This document shows, piece by piece, positions 52,986 to 62,481 of a DNA stretch of 64,000 bases (its first letter is position 1; each line of letters begins with the position of its first letter). The stretch is from assembly GCF_003944705.1 (NCBI RefSeq), contig NZ_RWIS01000002.1, positions 62,001 through 126,000 of the forward strand, given 5' to 3'. The notes beneath the pieces are model-generated. The model searched no databases. It had not been told where the DNA came from and was given only the letters and a program-made list of their open reading frames with translations. Both the position numbers and the translations under genes were made by a program. Origin of the DNA: Hymenobacter metallilatus. GTDB taxonomy: Bacteria > Bacteroidota > Bacteroidia > Cytophagales > Hymenobacteraceae.

Positions 52986-54533
52986 ATGAACCAACAACGC
53001 GCAGCGTTTCTGGCAGGCTACCTGTACCGCTGTCCGGCTGCTTTCTTCCTTATCCTGCTTACGCTGGTGTCCGGCTGGTTTATGTGGTATCCGGATAGAA
53101 TTCCGATAAATAATGGCTTTGGCTTCGAGGGAGCATATTTCTACCGGGCCGTAGCGCTGGATTTTTACCGGGCCGTTTTTGTTGAGGGCGTCAATGCCTA
53201 CAGTATTCAGCGTATTCTACCATTCGGCCTGCTGCACTACTTCTTCCGGCTAACCGGCATTGCTTTCACCGATGCGAACCTGCTGCGGTACTTTGAATGG
53301 TATAATCTGGTTGTCGGCGGGCTGGTAGTATATTACTGGGACCAGCTGGCCCGCCTGTTACGGCTGGGCCCGGCAGCGGTGTGGATTGGGTATCTGAGCT
53401 TGCTGGTCAGCTTTGCTACCCTGAAATACGATACCTACGTGCCGTTCACATACGACCGTACGGCCCTGCTGGTGGGGCTTATGAGCCTGTATTATCACCT
53501 GGCCCGGCACCCGGGGCGGTTACTGCTGACGGCCTTGGCCTCCTTGCTGGTATGGCCTACGGCACTGTACTGCAATATTGTGCTATTGGTGTTGCCCCCG
53601 TTTCTGCGGCTGCCGCGCAGAGGTAATAAGCCGCTGAGCGTGCTATGGGCGGCCGGAAGCAGCCTGGCGCTGGCTGGGCTGTGTGTACTGACGCTTTATA
53701 TTAAGCGTATTGAGCTGGGCCTGATAGTGGCTCCCATGGAATACACGGTGCTGCCACTCAGCATCGGACTGATTACGCTATATGTGGCCTTTACGCAGTA
53801 TGAGGTGGCCCGGGTACTGGGGGCTTCCCCTGCCAATCTGCTGAAGCTGGGGGAGCAGGTGCTGCGGCAACCCCGCGCCTGGGTGGCCGTGCTGGTATTG
53901 GTAGCCGCTTTTCTGGGGCTTACGCGCGGCCTGGGCCGACAGGGTACCGAGCATCTGAACGTGGCTACCTTTCTCACAAACATGGTATATGGCGCCGTAA
54001 CGCGGCCTCTGCAAAGCCTCGTGGCCCATAGCAACTACTACGGTCTTCCGGTGGTGTTGGGGCTGCTGTACTGGCGCCGTGTGCTGCTGGCCGTGCGCCA
54101 GCTAGGGCTGGCAGTAGGGGGCCTGCTGGTGCTGCTGCTTTTACTATCGGTGAATTGCGAGACCCGGCAGCTGGCTAATCTGCTGCCGGTGCTGGTGGTA
54201 GGGGTAGCCATGGCGGTGCAACAGCTGAAGCCGCGTCCGTGGGCGGTGGCAGTTACTACCGGACTATACTTGGTACAATCGAAGGTCTGGCTGCGTATCA
54301 ACGCCTTCGACCCCACCTTCGGGCAGCCCCAGGACCAGTTTCCGCTGGGCAATGGACCTGGCTCTGAGTATGTCTGGAACTCTCCCTTTCAGGCGTACTG
54401 GATGAATGTTGGTCCCTGGACTAGTAACCAGTTTCTGCTGATCCAGGCAGTGGTCTTACTCGCTATGCTGGCAGCAATACGCTGGCTGTATGGACCTGTC
54501 CGGCTGCGGAAAGTCAACACTTCTGCTACGTAA
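52986..54533 (+). CDS. Multi-pass membrane protein of the polysaccharide locus
   Basis: 515 aa, about 11-12 hydrophobic segments (e.g. AFFLILLTLVSGWFMWY, VAVLVLVAAFLGLTRG, GGLLVLLLLLSVNCETRQ). The family is not recognised. Topology and context suggest a GT-C glycosyltransferase, polymerase or related membrane enzyme (inference). An acidic motif of the GT-C type is not obvious; DRIPINNGFGFEGAYFYRA lies in the first periplasmic loop. It starts 12 bp after the ketoisomerase and its end precedes the next GT2 start by 97 bp. Confidence 0.7.
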   Translation: MNQQRAAFLAGYLYRCPAAFFLILLTLVSGWFMWYPDRIPINNGFGFEGAYFYRAVALDFYRAVFVEGVNAYSIQRILPFGLLHYFFRLTGIAFTDANLLRYFEWYNLVVGGLVVYYWDQLARLLRLGPAAVWIGYLSLLVSFATLKYDTYVPFTYDRTALLVGLMSLYYHLARHPGRLLLTALASLLVWPTALYCNIVLLVLPPFLRLPRRGNKPLSVLWAAGSSLALAGLCVLTLYIKRIELGLIVAPMEYTVLPLSIGLITLYVAFTQYEVARVLGASPANLLKLGEQVLRQPRAWVAVLVLVAAFLGLTRGLGRQGTEHLNVATFLTNMVYGAVTRPLQSLVAHSNYYGLPVVLGLLYWRRVLLAVRQLGLAVGGLLVLLLLLSVNCETRQLANLLPVLVVGVAMAVQQLKPRPWAVAVTTGLYLVQSKVWLRINAFDPTFGQPQDQFPLGNGPGSEYVWNSPFQAYWMNVGPWTSNQFLLIQAVVLLAMLAAIRWLYGPVRLRKVNTSAT

Positions 54534-54630
54534 GCCCTTGACGCTACCTCGTCAGGTCAGGTTTGATTCCGCATCTTTACGCGCTGGCCCGGTATGCGGA
54601 GCCGTATCGACTTCTGCTGTTTCTCGTCTT

Positions 54631-55581
54631 ATGCCCAAGCTTTCTGTTATTGTTCCGTGCTACTACAATGAGCTGAACATCCCGATTACCGGGCCCGAGC
54701 TGATTGCCAACGAGCAGAACTTTCCTCCGGAAGTTACCTTCGAGTATGTGCTGGTTGATGATGGCTCCCGCGACGGGACCTGGGCCGCCCTACAGACTTT
54801 TCAGCAGGCACATCCCGAGCGGGTGACGCTGGTGAAGCTGGCCGGAAATGTGGGTTCCTACAATGCCATTGTGGCCGGTATGGCCGCCGCTACGGGGGAG
54901 TGCATGGCCGTTATTACGGCCGATTTGCAGGACCCACCCGAACTCCTGGTCCAGATGTACACCTACTGGCAGCAGGGTCTGAAGCTGGTACTAGCCAACC
55001 GCGCCGACCGGGAGGAGGGTTTTGGGCAACAGCTGGTAGCCAATACTTTTCACTGGCTCATGCGCCGTATTGCCCTGCCCGGCATTCCCTCCGGTGGCTT
55101 CGATATGGTATTCTTCGACCGGCAGCTGCGCGACGAGGTTGTGCGTATGCAGGAACGCAATGGCAACGTGTTCTACCTGCTGGTGTGGCTCGGCTACCCC
55201 TACGTGAGTATTCCGTACCGCCGCCGCCGCCGCCAAGTGGGGCAGTCACGCTGGACGCTGAGCAAAAAGGTTAAGCTATTCGTGGACTCCCTGCTCTCCT
55301 TTTCTTTCTTTCCGGTCCGGGCCATTTCAGTGCTGGGCTTGCTACTAGGTGGAATAGCCACCTTATATGGCGTTTTTCTACTGATTCTGCGCCTTTCCGG
55401 GGCGCCTGAGCCCGAAGGTTGGACCACCCTCATGCTAGTGGTACTGTTCGTTTCTGCTTTCCAGATGATAGCCTTGGGCGTCATCGGCGAATACGTGTGG
55501 CGCGGCCTCGACGCCGCCCGCCGCCGCCCCATGTACGTGGTGGAGGAACAGCGGCCGGCCGTAGTTCGCGGAGGCTCCTAG
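54631..55581 (+). CDS. Membrane-anchored family 2 glycosyltransferase, GtrB/DPM-like
   Basis: 316 aa. GT-A domain with LSVIVPCYYNELNIPITG, YVLVDDGSRDGTW, ITADLQDPPELL (DxD-like, about 95) and a later QVGQSRWTLSKKVKLF. Two C-terminal membrane segments (FFPVRAISVLGLLLGGIATLY and LMLVVLFVSAFQMIALGVIG). The architecture is that of undecaprenyl-phosphate glucosyl/mannosyl transferases (GtrB, ArnC). It probably loads a sugar on a lipid carrier. The ATG at 54631 begins the GT2 domain; the in-frame extension overlapping the preceding gene is not used. Confidence 0.87.
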   Translation: MPKLSVIVPCYYNELNIPITGPELIANEQNFPPEVTFEYVLVDDGSRDGTWAALQTFQQAHPERVTLVKLAGNVGSYNAIVAGMAAATGECMAVITADLQDPPELLVQMYTYWQQGLKLVLANRADREEGFGQQLVANTFHWLMRRIALPGIPSGGFDMVFFDRQLRDEVVRMQERNGNVFYLLVWLGYPYVSIPYRRRRRQVGQSRWTLSKKVKLFVDSLLSFSFFPVRAISVLGLLLGGIATLYGVFLLILRLSGAPEPEGWTTLMLVVLFVSAFQMIALGVIGEYVWRGLDAARRRPMYVVEEQRPAVVRGGS

Positions 55582-55591
55582 CTTTTTACCT

Positions 55592-55599
55592 TATCTTTG
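55592..55599 (+). promoter_or_regulatory. -7 element TATCTTTG upstream of gmd
   Basis: An exact TAnnTTTG match 66 nt before the gmd ATG. Downstream a 31-nt hairpin (55608-55638) would fall in the leader. Confidence 0.45.
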
Positions 55600-55607
55600 C
55601 TGCTCAA

Positions 55608-55638
55608 CAGCCGGTTTCGGATGCATCCGCGCCGGCTG
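55608..55638 (+). promoter_or_regulatory. Leader hairpin of gmd
   Basis: CAGCCGG (55608-55614) pairs with CCGGCTG (55632-55638). Inside is a perfect CGGATGCATCCG palindrome (55618-55629). No T-run follows, so it may affect RNA stability or translation of gmd. Confidence 0.4.
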
Positions 55639-55665
55639 TTGGAGCGTTACACTCAACCATACTGC

Positions 55666-56781
55666 ATGAAGCGCGCACTTATTACGGGCATCACGGGCCA
55701 GGACGGCTCTTATCTGGCCGAGCTTCTTTTGAGCAAGGGCTACGAAGTACACGGTATCAAGCGCCGCTCTTCCTCCATTAATACCGAGCGGGTCGACCAC
55801 CTCTACCAGGACCCCCACGAGGAGCACGTGCGCTTCAAGCTGCACTACGGCGACCTGACCGACTCCACCAACCTGATCCGGATTATGCAGGAAGTGCAGC
55901 CCGATGAGGTGTACAACCTGGGGGCCATGTCGCACGTGAAGGTGAGCTTCGACACGCCCGAGTACACGGCCGACGTGGACGGGGTGGGCACGCTGCGGCT
56001 GCTGGAAGCGGTGCGCATTCTGGGCCTCACGCACAAGACGCGCATCTACCAGGCCAGCACCTCGGAGCTCTACGGGCTGGTGCAGGAAGTGCCCCAGCGC
56101 GAAACCACGCCCTTCTACCCCCGCTCGCCCTACGCCGTGGCCAAGCTCTACGGCTTCTGGATTACGGTCAACTACCGCGAGGCCTACGGCATGTACGCCT
56201 GCAACGGCATCCTGTTCAACCACGAGAGCCCGCAGCGGGGCGAAACCTTCGTGACGCGCAAGATTACCCGCGCCGCTGCCCGCATTGCCCTGGGCCTGCA
56301 GGACAAGCTGTATCTGGGCAACCTGGACGCCCAGCGCGACTGGGGCCACGCCAAAGACTACGTGGAAGCTATGTGGCGTATGCTCCAGCAGGAAAAAGCC
56401 GAAGACTATGTAATTGCCACCGGCGTAACCACCACCGTGCGCGAGTTTGTACGCCTGGCCTTTGCCGAAGTAGGTGTGGAAGTAGCTTTCGAGGGCGAAG
56501 GAGTAGAGGAAAAAGGTGTGGTAGCGGCCTGTCTGAATCCTGATTACCAACTGCCTATCGGGGCAGTTATAGTACAAATTGATGAGCGGTACTTCCGACC
56601 CACGGAGGTGGAACTGCTGATTGGCGACCCGGCCAAAGCGAAAGCCCAACTGGGCTGGGAGCCCCAGTACGACCTGCCCGCCCTGGTAAGTGAAATGATG
56701 CAGGCCGACCTCGACCTGTTCCGCCGCGACGCGTATCTGCGCGCTGGTGGGCACCCGGTACCCGGTGCTTATTCTGAATAG
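55666..56781 (+). CDS. gmd: GDP-mannose 4,6-dehydratase
   Basis: 371 aa extended SDR. NADP-binding motif [17 protein letters not shown], the specificity stretch [20 protein letters not shown], catalytic Thr/Ser in [13 protein letters not shown], and Tyr-Lys in [12 protein letters not shown]. It converts GDP-mannose to GDP-4-keto-6-deoxymannose. Followed within 80 bp by fcl, completing GDP-L-fucose synthesis. ATG at 55666. A promoter element and a leader hairpin precede it. Confidence 0.95.
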   Translation: MKRALITGITGQDGSYLAELLLSKGYEVHGIKRRSSSINTERVDHLYQDPHEEHVRFKLHYGDLTDSTNLIRIMQEVQPDEVYNLGAMSHVKVSFDTPEYTADVDGVGTLRLLEAVRILGLTHKTRIYQASTSELYGLVQEVPQRETTPFYPRSPYAVAKLYGFWITVNYREAYGMYACNGILFNHESPQRGETFVTRKITRAAARIALGLQDKLYLGNLDAQRDWGHAKDYVEAMWRMLQQEKAEDYVIATGVTTTVREFVRLAFAEVGVEVAFEGEGVEEKGVVAACLNPDYQLPIGAVIVQIDERYFRPTEVELLIGDPAKAKAQLGWEPQYDLPALVSEMMQADLDLFRRDAYLRAGGHPVPGAYSE

Positions 56782-56861
56782 GCCTTGCAGCAGCGGCTTT
56801 ACGGCACTTTACTTCTTTCCATTTCACTACGCAGGGAGTAACCTGCGGTGCTTTCCCAATA

Positions 56862-57785
56862 ATGGAGTCTAACGCCAAGATTTACGTGGCCGGCCACCGG
56901 GGCATGGTGGGCTCGGCCCTGCTGCGCCGCTTGAAACAAGCGGGTTACCATAATCTGGTAACCCGCACCTCCCAGGAGCTGGACCTGCGCGACCAGGCTG
57001 CCGTGGCATCTTTTTTCGCCCTGGAAAACCCGGAGTATGTTCTGCTGGCCGCCGCCAAAGTAGGCGGCATTGTGGCCAACAACACCTACCGGGCCGATTT
57101 CCTCTACGACAACCTGATGATACAGAACAACATCATCAGCCAGAGCCAGCAGCATGGGGTGCGCAAACTGCTGTTTCTGGGTTCCTCCTGCATCTACCCC
57201 AAGCTGGCCCCGCAGCCCATCCGGGAGGAGTACCTGCTCACCGGGCCGCTGGAGCCCACCAATGAGCCCTACGCCATTGCCAAAATAGCCGGCCTCAAGC
57301 TCTGTGAGGCTTACCGCAGCCAGTACGGGTGCAACTTTATTTCGGCCATGCCCACTAACCTCTACGGCCCCGGCGACAACTACGACCTGCAAAACTCGCA
57401 TGTGCTGCCGGCCTTGCTGCGCAAGTTCCATGAGGCCCGGGAGCAGAAGAAGCCGGAAGTGGAAATCTGGGGTACGGGCACGCCGCGCCGCGAGTTTCTG
57501 CACGTGGATGACCTGGCCGATGCCTGCCTGCACCTGCTGCTGCACTACAACGAGGCCGAGCCCGTGAACATTGGTACCGGCGAGGATATTACCATTGCCG
57601 ACCTAGCCGACCTCGTACGCAATATAACCGGCTACACCGGCTCCATTCGCTTCAATACCGACAAGCCCGACGGTACTCCGCGCAAGCTGCTTGATGTGGA
57701 AAAGCTAGCCGGGCTGGGGTGGCGCTATACCATTCCGTTGCGCGAAGGTGTGAAGAAAGTGTACCAGGAGGCCTTTGCCAACTGA
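56862..57785 (+). CDS. fcl: GDP-L-fucose synthase
   Basis: 307 aa SDR, epimerase-reductase. NADP-binding motif [36 protein letters not shown], catalytic Ser in [16 protein letters not shown] with the Cys, and Tyr-Lys in [16 protein letters not shown]. It turns the Gmd product into GDP-L-fucose. Together with gmd it commits the locus to fucose, or an analogue, as one building block of the surface glycan. Confidence 0.94.
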   Translation: MESNAKIYVAGHRGMVGSALLRRLKQAGYHNLVTRTSQELDLRDQAAVASFFALENPEYVLLAAAKVGGIVANNTYRADFLYDNLMIQNNIISQSQQHGVRKLLFLGSSCIYPKLAPQPIREEYLLTGPLEPTNEPYAIAKIAGLKLCEAYRSQYGCNFISAMPTNLYGPGDNYDLQNSHVLPALLRKFHEAREQKKPEVEIWGTGTPRREFLHVDDLADACLHLLLHYNEAEPVNIGTGEDITIADLADLVRNITGYTGSIRFNTDKPDGTPRKLLDVEKLAGLGWRYTIPLREGVKKVYQEAFAN

Positions 57786-57818
57786 GACTGGCGGCCGTAG
57801 CCGCCGGAAATAGTTGGC

Positions 57819-57826
57819 TACCTTTG
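57819..57826 (+). promoter_or_regulatory. -7 element TACCTTTG upstream of the ABC exporter
   Basis: An exact TAnnTTTG match 90 nt before the GTG start of the wzm-like gene, in the 130-bp gap after fcl. It could start transcription of the export and modification genes. No -33 TTG. Confidence 0.4.
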
Positions 57827-57915
57827 TTTTGCTACACCTTCTTTGGTTATGGTAGCAATGCTGGTAGTTACACACAGGCTGCAGTGCGCTGCCTGTTCGC
57901 CTAATACCCTTTTCT

Positions 57916-58824
57916 GTGCAAACACTACACGTTCCGCAAACCCCTCCTGTTGCTTCCCCAACGGCGGCCTCTGAGGACCACTGGACGGAAGTAATTCAGC
58001 CCCGTACCCGTCTGCTCGACCTAGGACTGCGCCAGGTGTGGAACTACCGCGACCTGGTGATGCTGTTTGTACGGCGCGACTTTGTGTCCACGTATAAGCA
58101 AACCGTACTGGGCCCCATTTGGTTTTTTATTCAGCCTCTGCTCACTACCATCATGTTTATGGTGGTGTTCAATGGCATTGCCAAAATTCCGATTGGCGAT
58201 GCGCCGCCTCTGGTGTTTTACCTGGCTGGCATCACCATTTGGAACTACTTCGCGCAGGCACTTACCTCTACCTCCACGGTATTCACGGCCAACGCGGCCA
58301 TTTTTGGCAAGGTGTACTTTCCGCGCCTGACTATGCCGCTGTCCATCGTGCTGTCCAATCTGGTGCGCTTTGGCATTCAGCTGGCGCTTTTTCTGGTGGT
58401 GTGGCTCTTTTACCTGTTCACTACCGATAAAGTGCACCCCAACGCCTACCTGCTGCTGATGCCGGCACTGGTGGTGCTGATGGGGCTGCTGGCCCTGGGG
58501 CTGGGTATGATTTTCAGCGCCCTAACCACCAAGTACCGCGACCTGGCCATGCTGCTCACCTTTGGGGTGCAGCTGCTGATGTACGCCACTCCGGTTATTT
58601 ATCCGCTGGCCAACATCACGGGCGAGGCCGATGGCTGGAAGAAGTGGCTGATTCTGGCCAATCCGCTGACGTCCATCGTGGAAACCTTCCGCTACGGCTT
58701 TCTGGGCGAGGGTACCTTCAACTGGATGTACCTGGGTTACAGCACTGCTGCCACCATTGGTATTCTGCTGGTGGGTACCATTGTCTTCAATAAAGTAGAA
58801 AAGAGCTTCACCGATACGGTGTAG
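57916..58824 (+). CDS. wzm: ABC-2 type polysaccharide export permease (Wzm-like)
   Basis: 302 aa from a GTG start. About six membrane segments (e.g. FIQPLLTTIMFMVVFNGI, LALGLGMIFSALTTKYRDLA). The N-terminal cytosolic part has RDLVMLFVRRDFVSTYKQTVLGPIWF, typical of ABC-2 export permeases for O-antigen, capsule or teichoic acid. It pairs with the ATPase encoded 21 bp downstream to move a completed lipid-linked glycan across the inner membrane. Confidence 0.9.
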   Translation: MQTLHVPQTPPVASPTAASEDHWTEVIQPRTRLLDLGLRQVWNYRDLVMLFVRRDFVSTYKQTVLGPIWFFIQPLLTTIMFMVVFNGIAKIPIGDAPPLVFYLAGITIWNYFAQALTSTSTVFTANAAIFGKVYFPRLTMPLSIVLSNLVRFGIQLALFLVVWLFYLFTTDKVHPNAYLLLMPALVVLMGLLALGLGMIFSALTTKYRDLAMLLTFGVQLLMYATPVIYPLANITGEADGWKKWLILANPLTSIVETFRYGFLGEGTFNWMYLGYSTAATIGILLVGTIVFNKVEKSFTDTV

Positions 58825-58845
58825 GGTATTCCTGTAGCACACACT

Positions 58846-60102
58846 ATGAGCGACGTAGCCATTCGGGTAGAAAACCTGGGCAAGCTGTACCGGCTGGGCG
58901 AAATTGGAACGGGTACGCTGAGCCACGACCTCAACCGCGCCTGGGCTCGCCTGCGCGGTAAGGAGGATCCCTTTGCCAAAATCGGGGAAACCAACGACCG
59001 GACTACCAAGGGCAGTAGTGATTTCGTGTGGTCGTTGAAGGACGTCAGCTTTGAGGTGAAGCAGGGTGAGGTGCTGGGTATCATCGGGCGCAATGGGGCT
59101 GGCAAATCCACGCTGCTGAAGGTGCTCTCGAAGGTGACGGCCCCCACCGCCGGCCGCGTGAAGGTAAAGGGCCGCATTGCCTCTCTGCTGGAGGTGGGTA
59201 CCGGTTTTCACCCGGAGCTGACGGGCCGCGAGAATATCTTCCTCAACGGCGCCATCCTGGGCATGACCAAAGCCGAAATCCGCAGCAAATTCGATGAGAT
59301 TGTGGATTTTTCGGGTGTGGAGCGCTACATCGACACGCCCGTAAAGCGTTACAGCAGCGGCATGTACGTGCGTCTTGCCTTCGCCGTAGCCGCCTTTCTG
59401 GAACCCGAAATCCTGATTGTGGATGAGGTGCTGGCCGTAGGCGACGCCGAGTTTCAGAAGAAGTGCCTTGGCCGTATGAAGGACGTAAGCGTGAACGACG
59501 GCCGCACTGTGCTGTTTGTGAGCCACAATATGGGCGCGGTAACTTCTCTGTGCAATAAGGCGCTGGTGATGGGCAATGGCCAGGTAGTATTTGATGGAGG
59601 AGTGCAGCAGGGCGTTGATTATTACCTGCGCCAAGGCAATAGCGCTACGGCGGGCTCTTACCGCAATGAGGACCCTAAGCCCAACGATATTTTGCGGGTG
59701 GACCTGCTGAGTCCAGCCTTGGAGTCCCAGACCAATTTTTACTTTAATGAGGATATTATCCTGCAAGTTGAAGTGGTCATCAGCGACCCGGAGAAGAATT
59801 ATGTGCTAGGCTTTCGGATTAAAGATCAGACGGAGCGCAACGTATTTACCAGCCAGATAGCTATACAGGATATAACTGATCAGGCCGGTACGTACACAGT
59901 ACAAGCAGTAATACCCCATAGCACGTTGGTGCCAAATCGATACACTCCTATATTGGCGCTACATATTCCAAATGTAGAAGTTGCTGCGTATCTGGAAGAT
60001 TCGGTTTCTTTCGAAATTGAGGAAACCGGAACAGATTTTTTTCAATACGCTGGTAATGATTACGGATGTGTATTCGTGGACTGTAAATGGTCTTTGATAT
60101 GA
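58846..60102 (+). CDS. wzt: Polysaccharide ABC exporter ATPase with Wzt-type C-terminal domain
   Basis: 418 aa. The nucleotide-binding domain (about 1-250) has Walker [18 protein letters not shown], a signature-like [16 protein letters not shown], Walker [16 protein letters not shown] and switch His in VSHNMGAV. The C-terminal about 145 residues form a beta-sandwich Wzt_C-like domain ([38 protein letters not shown]). In characterised O-antigen systems this domain binds the modified non-reducing end of the chain. Base composition falls within this domain (from about 59740 on), unlike the NBD part, so the C-terminus may have been exchanged. Its stop overlaps the next gene's start. Confidence 0.9.
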   Translation: MSDVAIRVENLGKLYRLGEIGTGTLSHDLNRAWARLRGKEDPFAKIGETNDRTTKGSSDFVWSLKDVSFEVKQGEVLGIIGRNGAGKSTLLKVLSKVTAPTAGRVKVKGRIASLLEVGTGFHPELTGRENIFLNGAILGMTKAEIRSKFDEIVDFSGVERYIDTPVKRYSSGMYVRLAFAVAAFLEPEILIVDEVLAVGDAEFQKKCLGRMKDVSVNDGRTVLFVSHNMGAVTSLCNKALVMGNGQVVFDGGVQQGVDYYLRQGNSATAGSYRNEDPKPNDILRVDLLSPALESQTNFYFNEDIILQVEVVISDPEKNYVLGFRIKDQTERNVFTSQIAIQDITDQAGTYTVQAVIPHSTLVPNRYTPILALHIPNVEVAAYLEDSVSFEIEETGTDFFQYAGNDYGCVFVDCKWSLI

Positions 60103-60716
60103 TGATGTTAAAGAGAATTGCAAAAAAAATTCTTAAAATTTCTGAATCATCTCCTCAAGATGTAAACAAAGGGTTTTACACTGTTGGTGAGAGAACTAGG
60201 TTTAATCCAAACGCGAATCTTTTTATACGAAATAAAAACATTGTTAGGCCATTTATAAAGATTGGTAATGATTGTGTAATAGAGTCTGATTTTATATTTG
60301 AAATAAAAGAAGGTATTATTGAAATAGGGGACAGAACATTTTTGGGTGGTGGCACAAAATTTATTTGTGTTGATAAAATCACTATTGGAAATGACGTCAT
60401 GTTCTCCTGGGGATGCACTATAATTGATAGTAATTCTCATTCTTTAATCTGGGAGGAAAGAAAGAATGATGTTATTGATTGGAAAAAAGGGCTTGATGAG
60501 AATAAAATTGGAATATACAAGGATTGGAGTGTTGTGAAAAAATCCGAAATTGTTGTTAAGGATAAAGCATGGATTGGATTTAATACAATAATTATGAAGG
60601 GCATAACAATTGGTGAAGGTGCAATAGTTGCTTCTGGTAGTGTTGTAACTAAAGATGTTCCCGATTACGCAATAGTAGGAGGGAATCCAGCTAAAATTCT
60701 AAAATACACTTCATGA
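60099..60716 (+). CDS. Hexapeptide-repeat O-acyltransferase, strongly AT-rich
   Basis: 205 aa from ATG 60099, overlapping the wzt stop. Left-handed beta-helix hexapeptide repeats are seen throughout ([74 protein letters not shown]). A candidate catalytic His lies in DSNSHSLIW (about 110). The family is WbbJ/maltose-O-acetyltransferase-like; it probably acetylates a sugar of the glycan. Composition is far from the neighbours: 20 of 60 bases are G or C in 60301-60360, against 39 of 60 in 57241-57300 within fcl. It was probably acquired horizontally. Confidence 0.85.
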   Translation: MMMLKRIAKKILKISESSPQDVNKGFYTVGERTRFNPNANLFIRNKNIVRPFIKIGNDCVIESDFIFEIKEGIIEIGDRTFLGGGTKFICVDKITIGNDVMFSWGCTIIDSNSHSLIWEERKNDVIDWKKGLDENKIGIYKDWSVVKKSEIVVKDKAWIGFNTIIMKGITIGEGAIVASGSVVTKDVPDYAIVGGNPAKILKYTS

Positions 60717-61576
60717 ATTGGCACGAAACCATTGCGCAGATCAGAAAAGATCCAAAGTATGCCGAATTGGTAGAACAGGCATATTTTGATGCAGACTTAC
60801 AGCTGAACGTTGAGCGCTTTGGTAAAAGTGCGGAATTCATCAAAACACTGGAGATACTTCAGAAATACTCTCCAGATGCTAAAACAATTCTGGATATTGG
60901 CTCTGGAAATGGCATAAGTGCCGTGAATTTTGCACTGCGCGGCTATACCGTTACGGCCGTAGAGCCGGACCCCAGCGACAGTGTAGGCGCTAATGCTATC
61001 CGTAAGCTTCAAGCCCAGCTAGAGCTTACAGATATGAATGTATTTGAGCAGTTTGCCGAAAATATTGGGTTTGCAGATAACAGCTTTGACGTTGTGTATG
61101 TACGTCAGGCGGTTCATCATGCATATAATCTCACTGAGTTTTTGGCGGAATGTGGTCGGGTGCTAAAACCAGGTGGAATATTACTCACTATCCGCGACCA
61201 TGTGGTGTTCGATGCTGCGGATAAGCAATGGTTTTTGGAAATGCATCCATTACACCGCTTCTACGGTGGCGAAAATGCGTTTAGCCCGGCAGAATACAGA
61301 CAAGCCATGCAGGCGGCGGGACTACAGATCGAAAGAGAATTGAAGTTCTACGATTCTGTTATCAACTACTTTCCCACCAGTGAGGCAGAAATTGCGCAGC
61401 GGCAGGCTGGGCAGGAGCTGCATTTGGCCAAGGAACTCCAACGCAAGCTGGGCCTATTAGGACGCATTCCGCTATTGCAACGGTGGTATAAAGCTAAAAA
61501 TAGTGTAGATGGCTCTTTGTTGAATGAACGTGCTGTTCCCGGACGCATGTATTCTTACATTTGCATTAAGCCATGA
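60713..61576 (+). CDS. Class I SAM-dependent methyltransferase
   Basis: 287 aa. Motif I is [17 protein letters not shown] (about 62-78), followed by [10 protein letters not shown] and the Methyltransf_11-like [18 protein letters not shown] and [14 protein letters not shown]. It begins with an ATGA overlap with the acyltransferase stop, so the two are translationally coupled. A methyl group on the sugar chain end is a plausible product, which would be read by the Wzt C-terminal domain (inference). GC content is intermediate between the acyltransferase and the following genes. Confidence 0.87.
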   Translation: MNWHETIAQIRKDPKYAELVEQAYFDADLQLNVERFGKSAEFIKTLEILQKYSPDAKTILDIGSGNGISAVNFALRGYTVTAVEPDPSDSVGANAIRKLQAQLELTDMNVFEQFAENIGFADNSFDVVYVRQAVHHAYNLTEFLAECGRVLKPGGILLTIRDHVVFDAADKQWFLEMHPLHRFYGGENAFSPAEYRQAMQAAGLQIERELKFYDSVINYFPTSEAEIAQRQAGQELHLAKELQRKLGLLGRIPLLQRWYKAKNSVDGSLLNERAVPGRMYSYICIKP

Positions 61577-62481
61577 AGAAAGTTCTGGTAGTTGGCTCCA
61601 AGGGTTTTATCGGTCAGTATGCGTACCGGTTGCTTCAGCAGCAGTACGGCTACGAGTGCTGGGGCTGCGACGTGGTGGCGGAGTACAACGACCCGCGCTA
61701 TGTGGTAATTGACAGCACTACCGCGGATTTTAATGAGCTGTTCGAGGCTGAACTGTTTGACTTCTGCGTGAACTGCTCTGGCGCGGCCAGCGTCCCCGAT
61801 TCGTTAAAGCATCCGTTGCGCGACTTTTCGCTCAATACCTACAATGTAGCCAAGCTGCTGGAAGCCATTCGACGGCACGCACCCGCCTGTCGGTTCATTA
61901 ACCTGTCCAGCGCGGCCGTATACGGCAACCCCTCGGTGCTGCCCATTCCCGAAACGACTGCCACCGTGCCGGTTTCGCCTTATGGCCAGCACAAGCTCAT
62001 GGCGGAGCAGCTATGCCAGCAGTACCAGCAGTTTTTTGGGGTGGGTAGTTGCGTACTGCGCATTTTTTCGGCTTATGGGCCTGGTCTGCAGAAGCAGCTG
62101 CTGTGGGATATTGCCCAGAAAAGCCGCGACACTACGGCGCTTACCCTGTTTGGTACCGGGCAGGAGTCGCGCGACTTTGTGTACGTTACCGATATTATTC
62201 GGGCCATTGAGCGGGTGCTGGCGGCCGGAACCTTTGATGGCGGAGCCTACAACCTAGCCAGCGGGGTAGAAACTACCGTGGCCGAAGTAGCCACCAGCCT
62301 GCTGCGGGCTCTGGGCTTTACCGGGCAGCTCCATTTTTCCGGTGCCGGCCGTTCCGGTGACCCCGTCAACTGGCGGGCTGATATCAGCCGCCTGACCGCG
62401 CTGGGCTTCGTGCCGGCAGTATCAGTGCAGGAGGGCGTTCAACACTACGTAGAATGGCTACACGAAAGCGGGTTGCGCTGA
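61573..62481 (+). CDS. NAD-dependent epimerase/dehydratase
   Basis: 302 aa extended SDR. NAD-binding motif VVGSKGFIGQYAYRLL, catalytic Ser in NLSSAAVYGNPS, and Tyr-x3-Lys in SPYGQHKLMAEQL; also ESRDFVYVTDIIRAIERV. It epimerises or dehydrates a nucleotide sugar; the exact product is unknown (UDP-GalE/RmlB-like superfamily). It overlaps the methyltransferase by 4 bp and the next glycosyltransferase by 28 bp, showing a tight operon. Confidence 0.85.
   Translation: MKKVLVVGSKGFIGQYAYRLLQQQYGYECWGCDVVAEYNDPRYVVIDSTTADFNELFEAELFDFCVNCSGAASVPDSLKHPLRDFSLNTYNVAKLLEAIRRHAPACRFINLSSAAVYGNPSVLPIPETTATVPVSPYGQHKLMAEQLCQQYQQFFGVGSCVLRIFSAYGPGLQKQLLWDIAQKSRDTTALTLFGTGQESRDFVYVTDIIRAIERVLAAGTFDGGAYNLASGVETTVAEVATSLLRALGFTGQLHFSGAGRSGDPVNWRADISRLTALGFVPAVSVQEGVQHYVEWLHESGLR

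Noticed and set aside
55591..56754. 387-codon open frame antisense to gmd, and a 414-codon one at 58522-59766 opposite wzm/wzt
   Set aside because: Both lie across well-defined genes with full catalytic motifs; they lack family features.
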